From: Clostridiales bacterium
Lineage (GTDB): Bacteria; Bacillota; Clostridia; Christensenellales; UBA1242
Direction of reading: 5' to 3'
Assembly (NCBI GenBank): GCA_003453435.1
Contig: DMLH01000047.1
Location: 1-7,145 of the forward strand
DNA: 7,145 bases
Under the pieces are notes generated by a model that saw only the letters and a list, made by a program, of their open reading frames with translations, was not told where the DNA came from and ran no database searches. Positions 4,416-7,145 of the stretch are shown piece by piece. The first letter of the stretch is position 1; every line of letters begins with the position of its first letter. A program made the position numbers and the translations under genes.

Positions 4416-6002
4416 ATGATACAAGTTAGCAATGTAATGCTTCAATTTGATGGAAAAAAATTATTTGATGATGTAAATTTAAAGTTTACAAAAGGCAATT
4501 GTTATGGAATTATAGGTGCAAACGGAGCGGGAAAAAGTACTTTTTTAAGACTTCTTACTGGCGACTTGCAACCAAGCCATGGCGATATTTTTGTTAGCCC
4601 TAACGAGCGCATGAGCGTTTTAAAGCAGAATCAAGAAGCATTTAACGATAAAACCGCACTTGAAACTGTGCTTGCAGGACATAAAAGGCTATACGAAATT
4701 ATGAAAGAAAAAGAGGCCTTGTATGCAAAGCCAGATTTTAGCGAAGAAGATGGTTTAAAAGCGGGAGAACTTGAAAATGAGTTTGCGGAACTTGATGGCT
4801 GGGAAGCTGAGAGCAATGCTGAAAGTTTGCTTAACAGTTTAAATATTCCTAGTGAGCTCCATTATACTTTAATGGCAGATATTGACCCAAAAATAAAAGT
4901 TAAAATACTTCTTGCCCAGAGTTTGTTTGGAAACCCTGACATTTTAGTTTTGGACGAGCCTACAAATAACTTGGACGCAAAAACAATTATGTGGCTTGAA
5001 AACTTTTTGCTAAACTTTGAAAACATAGTTATTGTTGTTAGCCACAATCGTCACTTTTTAAATAAGATTTGTACAAATATTTGTGATGTGGACTATGGAA
5101 AAATAAATATGTATGTTGGAAATTATGATTTTTGGTACGAGACCAATCAACTGCTTCAAAAACAAGCACGTGACCAAAACAAAAAAATGGAACAACGTGC
5201 AGAAGAATTAAAGCAATTTATTGCCAGGTTTAGCGCAAATGCTTCAAAGTCTAGGCAAGCAACATCAAGAAAAAAAGAGTTAGAAAAATTAACTCTTAAT
5301 GATATTGTGCCAAGTAGCAGAAAATATCCTTATGTAGATTTTAAAATGCCAAGAGATATTGGCAACGAAGTTTTAACAGTTGAAAATTTAACAAAACCTG
5401 GTCTTTTTGAAAATGTAAGTTTTATTGTTGGTAAAACTGACAAAATTGCAATACTTAGTGATAACTCACTTGTGCCAACTGCATTGTTTAATATTTTAAG
5501 TGGAGAGGATACAGACTACACTGGCGAAGTTAAGTGGGGCAAAACAATTACCACCGCTTATCTTCCACAAAACAATAATAGTTATTTTGAAAATTGTGAT
5601 TTAAACCTTGTTGAGTGGCTTGCACAATATAGCAAAGAAAGAGACGCAACATTTCTTCGTGGCTGGCTTGGCAGAATGTTATTTTCTGGCGATGATGCAC
5701 TTAAAAAAGCAAAAGTTATTAGTGGTGGAGAAAGAGTTAGATGTATGCTTTCGCGCATGATGCTAAATAGCGGAAATGTTTTGCTTTTAGATGAACCAAC
5801 AAATCATTTAGACTTAGAGAGTATAACCGCACTTAATAATGGAATGATAAATTTTAAAGGTGCAATGCTTTTTACAAGCCACGACCAAGAAGTTACCCAA
5901 ACAACTGCCAATAGAATTATTGTCATAAATGGAACAAAAACATTTGATAAACAAACAACTTACGATGAGTATTTAGAAAGTCTTTTTGCTGAAAACAAGT
6001 AA
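4416..6002 (+). CDS. ABC-F family ATPase, YbiT/YkpA type
   Basis: ABC-F proteins are soluble twin-cassette ATPases that act on the ribosome rather than in transport. The order is classic for the YbiT/YkpA group: MIQVSNVMLQF start, Walker A GANGAGKST (34-42), an arm segment with PNER (62-65), Walker B ILVLDEP (176-182), the SHN switch (209-211), a charged linker with RFSANASKSRQATSR (271-285), then a second cassette with ISGGE (435-439), VLLLDEP (455-461) and SHD (488-490). It is 528 residues, normal for the group. The second Walker A is destroyed (LSDNSLVPTA, 347-356, Pro where Lys belongs), and the first signature is IDPKIKVKILLAQ (156-168) instead of LSGGE. Both changes hit the same composite ATP site, leaving the other intact. 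AGGAG (4405-4409) lies 6 nt from the second ATG (4416) but only 3 nt from the first (4413), so 4416 is preferred. It follows the GNAT-like gene, probably in one operon. The role, housekeeping or drug protection, cannot be read from sequence. Confidence 0.92.
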   Translation: MIQVSNVMLQFDGKKLFDDVNLKFTKGNCYGIIGANGAGKSTFLRLLTGDLQPSHGDIFVSPNERMSVLKQNQEAFNDKTALETVLAGHKRLYEIMKEKEALYAKPDFSEEDGLKAGELENEFAELDGWEAESNAESLLNSLNIPSELHYTLMADIDPKIKVKILLAQSLFGNPDILVLDEPTNNLDAKTIMWLENFLLNFENIVIVVSHNRHFLNKICTNICDVDYGKINMYVGNYDFWYETNQLLQKQARDQNKKMEQRAEELKQFIARFSANASKSRQATSRKKELEKLTLNDIVPSSRKYPYVDFKMPRDIGNEVLTVENLTKPGLFENVSFIVGKTDKIAILSDNSLVPTALFNILSGEDTDYTGEVKWGKTITTAYLPQNNNSYFENCDLNLVEWLAQYSKERDATFLRGWLGRMLFSGDDALKKAKVISGGERVRCMLSRMMLNSGNVLLLDEPTNHLDLESITALNNGMINFKGAMLFTSHDQEVTQTTANRIIVINGTKTFDKQTTYDEYLESLFAENK

Positions 6003-6040
6003 AAAATCTTTAAAAATAGCAAAAAAATAATTAAAAACAC

Positions 6041-6069
6041 AAAAAATGAGCAAAATTTGCTCATTTTTT
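6041..6069. terminator. Bidirectional terminator between ABC-F and YjzC-like genes
   Basis: AAAAAATGAGCAAA (6041-6054) and TTTGCTCATTTTTT (6056-6069) are exact complements around a single A, so the stem works in either direction with a six-T tail. It lies 39 nt after the ABC-F stop on the plus strand and 22 nt after the YjzC-like stop on the minus strand, and should end both transcripts. Confidence 0.85.
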
Positions 6070-6090
6070 AAGCTGATGCTTATAGGGTTA

Positions 6091-6255
6091 TTATTCCTCC
6101 ATTATGTAGTAACTTCCAGAATGTTGAGTTGCTGGGAATCTTTTGCCTTTTTCTAAATAAAGAGAACCGCCGTTATTTCCATTAGAGTCATAAGCAGCAT
6201 ATGTTGCAGACTCTGGAACTTCTTCGCCTGGTCTCCATTGTCTTGTTGAAGCCAT
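6091..6255 (-). CDS. YjzC-like small protein, 54 residues
   Basis: The ATG at 6253-6255 opens a 54-codon frame, ending in TAA with a second TAA directly behind. The ribosome site GGAGGT (6261-6266) lies 5 nt upstream and is the strongest in the window. The product begins MASTRQWRPGEEVPES, continues with TYAAYDSNGN and ends in LEKGKRFPATQHSGSYYIM. This W/F-x-PG-E/D-x-x-P-x-S-x-x-Y ... G-x-x-F-P-x-T-x-x-x-G-x-x-Y pattern matches my memory of the YjzC-type small proteins of Bacillota, which have no established function. It is soluble and probably a compact beta fold. It has its own promoter and terminator. The coding call is strong; the family name is by motif only. Confidence 0.82.
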   Translation of the reverse strand: MASTRQWRPGEEVPESATYAAYDSNGNNGGSLYLEKGKRFPATQHSGSYYIMEE

Positions 6256-6300
6256 TTTGCACCTCCAATTATATTTTTAGCAGAATTGTTTAATTTATGC

Positions 6301-6328
6301 TTTATAATTTAGTTTTTGTACAAAACAA
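6301..6328 (-). promoter_or_regulatory. Candidate promoter of the YjzC-like gene
   Basis: On the minus strand TTGTTT (6323-6328), a 16-nt spacer and TATAAA (6301-6306) precede the gene, giving a leader of about 40 nt. The match is reasonable for this AT-rich background. Confidence 0.4.
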
Positions 6329-6481
6329 CAATAAAGAATTACTAAAAATTGGCAAATATTTTTAAATGCTTTTAATATTTATATTTTTGTGTTATTATGT
6401 ATTTTGTTAGTTTGAAACTACATTTAATATTATTTATTTGTGTTTAAAATTAACACACGTAGCAAAATAATATGTTTTTAT

Positions 6482-6569
6482 GGAAAGATGGCAGAGTGGT
6501 CTAATGCAGTCGCTTGGAAAGCGGCCGTGGTGCAAGCCACCGCAGGTTCAAATCCTGTTCTTTCCGCCA
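6482..6569 (+). tRNA. tRNA-Ser, anticodon GGA
   Basis: The gene is 88 nt with the CCA end encoded (6567-6569). The acceptor stem GGAAAGA (6482-6488) pairs with TCTTTCC (6559-6565), with discriminator G6566. The anticodon stem is 6509-6513 with 6521-6525, and the loop TTGGAAA (6514-6520) carries anticodon GGA (6516-6518) for UCC/UCU. The long variable arm with stem GTGG/CCAC (about 6527-6540) is diagnostic of serine tRNAs. The T loop is TTCAAAT (6548-6554 region). A possible promoter upstream is TTGTTA (6404-6409) with TATTAT (6428-6433), 18 nt apart and 48 nt before the gene; this is weak. A terminator follows at 6572-6598. Confidence 0.97.
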
Positions 6570-6571
6570 AC

Positions 6572-6598
6572 AAAAAGAGGGCTAAAACCCTCTTTTTT
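6572..6598. terminator. Terminator after tRNA-Ser, probably bidirectional
   Basis: AAAAAGAGGG (6572-6581) pairs with CCCTCTTTTT (6588-6597) around CTAAAA, and the plus-strand tail has six T residues. It starts 2 nt after the tRNA CCA. In the reverse direction it has a five-T tail and lies 27 nt beyond the rubrerythrin stop, so it can end that transcript too. Confidence 0.85.
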
Positions 6599-6624
6599 AA
6601 TTTTTTTTATCTTTTTAAATATTT

Positions 6625-7145
6625 TTAATAATTTTCATTTTTAATTTCAAAGTAACTTTGTGGGTGAGAGCAAACCGGACAAACTTCTGGGGCAGATTTG
6701 CCAATGCAAATATGGCCACAATTTCTACACTTCCAAATTCTATCACCTTCACGGCTAAACACAATACCTTCTTCTATGTTTTTAAGTAGTTTCAAAAATC
6801 TTGCCTCATGTTCTTTTTCAATTTTTGCAACCTCTTCAAACAAAAATGCAATGTGTTCAAAGCCTTCTTCCTTTGCAGTTTTTGCAAAACCGGCATACAT
6901 ATCTGTCCACTCAAAGTTTTCACCACTCGCAGCAGCCTTTAAATTTTCAACTGTGCTTGGAACAGAGCCTCCATTTAAAAGTTTAAACCACATTTTTGCG
7001 TGTTCTTTTTCATTATTTGCAGATTCTTCAAAAATTTCGGCAATTTGCTCATATCCATCTTTTTTTGCTTTTGAAGCGAAATATGTATATTTGTTTCTTG
7101 CTTGGCTTTCTCCGGCAAAAGCAGCCATTAAATTTTGTTCTGTTT
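6625..7145 (-). CDS. Rubrerythrin, 5' end outside the window
   Basis: Rubrerythrin is a cytosolic non-haem diiron protein that reduces hydrogen peroxide in anaerobes, with electrons passing through its own rubredoxin domain. The frame runs past an internal ATG at 7128 to the window edge, reading TEQNL before MAAFAGESQARNKY; family members normally have about 14 residues before that Met, so the true start is missing. Counting from that Met, all seven diiron ligands can be placed by comparison with Desulfovibrio rubrerythrin: E7, E40, H43, E70, E73, E104 and H107. The C-terminal rubredoxin-like part has both Cys pairs, CRNC (134-137) and CPVC (150-153). So it is a classic rubrerythrin with the C-terminal iron centre, not a reverse or truncated form. 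It converges on the tRNA. Confidence 0.95.
   Translation of the reverse strand, partial: TEQNLMAAFAGESQARNKYTYFASKAKKDGYEQIAEIFEESANNEKEHAKMWFKLLNGGSVPSTVENLKAAASGENFEWTDMYAGFAKTAKEEGFEHIAFLFEEVAKIEKEHEARFLKLLKNIEEGIVFSREGDRIWKCRNCGHICIGKSAPEVCPVCSHPQSYFEIKNENY

Noticed and set aside
6439..6457. Inverted repeat TGTGTT/AACACA upstream of the tRNA
   Set aside because: It is 6 bp in AT-rich sequence and not aligned with a convincing promoter.
6440..6628. 62-codon plus-strand frame over the tRNA, reading MAEWSNAVAWKA
   Set aside because: This peptide is a well-known false product of translated tRNA-Ser genes.
1..7145. Defence island, prophage, insertion sequence or CRISPR array
   Set aside because: No transposase, integrase, phage protein, cas gene or spaced direct repeat is seen; most genes are housekeeping.

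Overview
The window is clearly AT-rich bacterial DNA: A/T-loaded intergenic regions, many Lys/Asn/Ile/Phe codons and TGG used for Trp, which fits the standard bacterial code. The RNase P RNA reads as class A, not the Bacillus-type class B. Together with a SipW-type signal peptide, a YjzC-like small protein, a reverse rubrerythrin and a CCA-encoding tRNA, this suggests an uncultured low-GC Clostridia-like Bacillota, probably an anaerobe. The lineage is inferred from gene content only.

Layout. 1-145: hairpins, including two that read as tandem terminators on the minus strand. 146-859 (-): exported protein with a SipW-type signal peptide. 860-1096: divergent control region with two TTGCCA promoters and three palindromes. 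1097-2488 (+): glmM, phosphoglucosamine mutase. 2498-3052 (-): four-helix membrane protein of unknown function, ending 9 nt from glmM. 3053-3307: very AT-rich spacer ending in a strong promoter. 3308-3647 (+): RNase P RNA with its own terminator. 3678-3765: structured leader. 3826-4371 (+): small cytosolic protein with a possible GNAT-like core. 4416-6002 (+): ABC-F ATPase of the YbiT/YkpA type. 6041-6069: bidirectional terminator. 6091-6255 (-): 54-residue YjzC-like protein. 6482-6569 (+): tRNA-Ser(GGA). 6572-6598: terminator. 6625-7145 (-): rubrerythrin whose 5' end lies outside the window.

These are mostly unrelated short transcription units. GlmM feeds peptidoglycan synthesis; RNase P RNA, the tRNA and the ABC-F protein belong to RNA processing and translation; rubrerythrin handles peroxide in anaerobes. 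Only the GNAT-like gene and the ABC-F gene look like an operon, 44 nt apart counting from the preferred ABC-F start.

I see no CRISPR array, insertion sequence, phage gene or multi-gene defence system. The points most worth checking are the loss of the tRNA-CCA-binding GGU motif in RNase P RNA, the one-sided decay of an ATP site in the ABC-F protein, the palindromes over the glmM/SipW-type divergent promoters, the structured segment after rnpB, and the orphan membrane protein.
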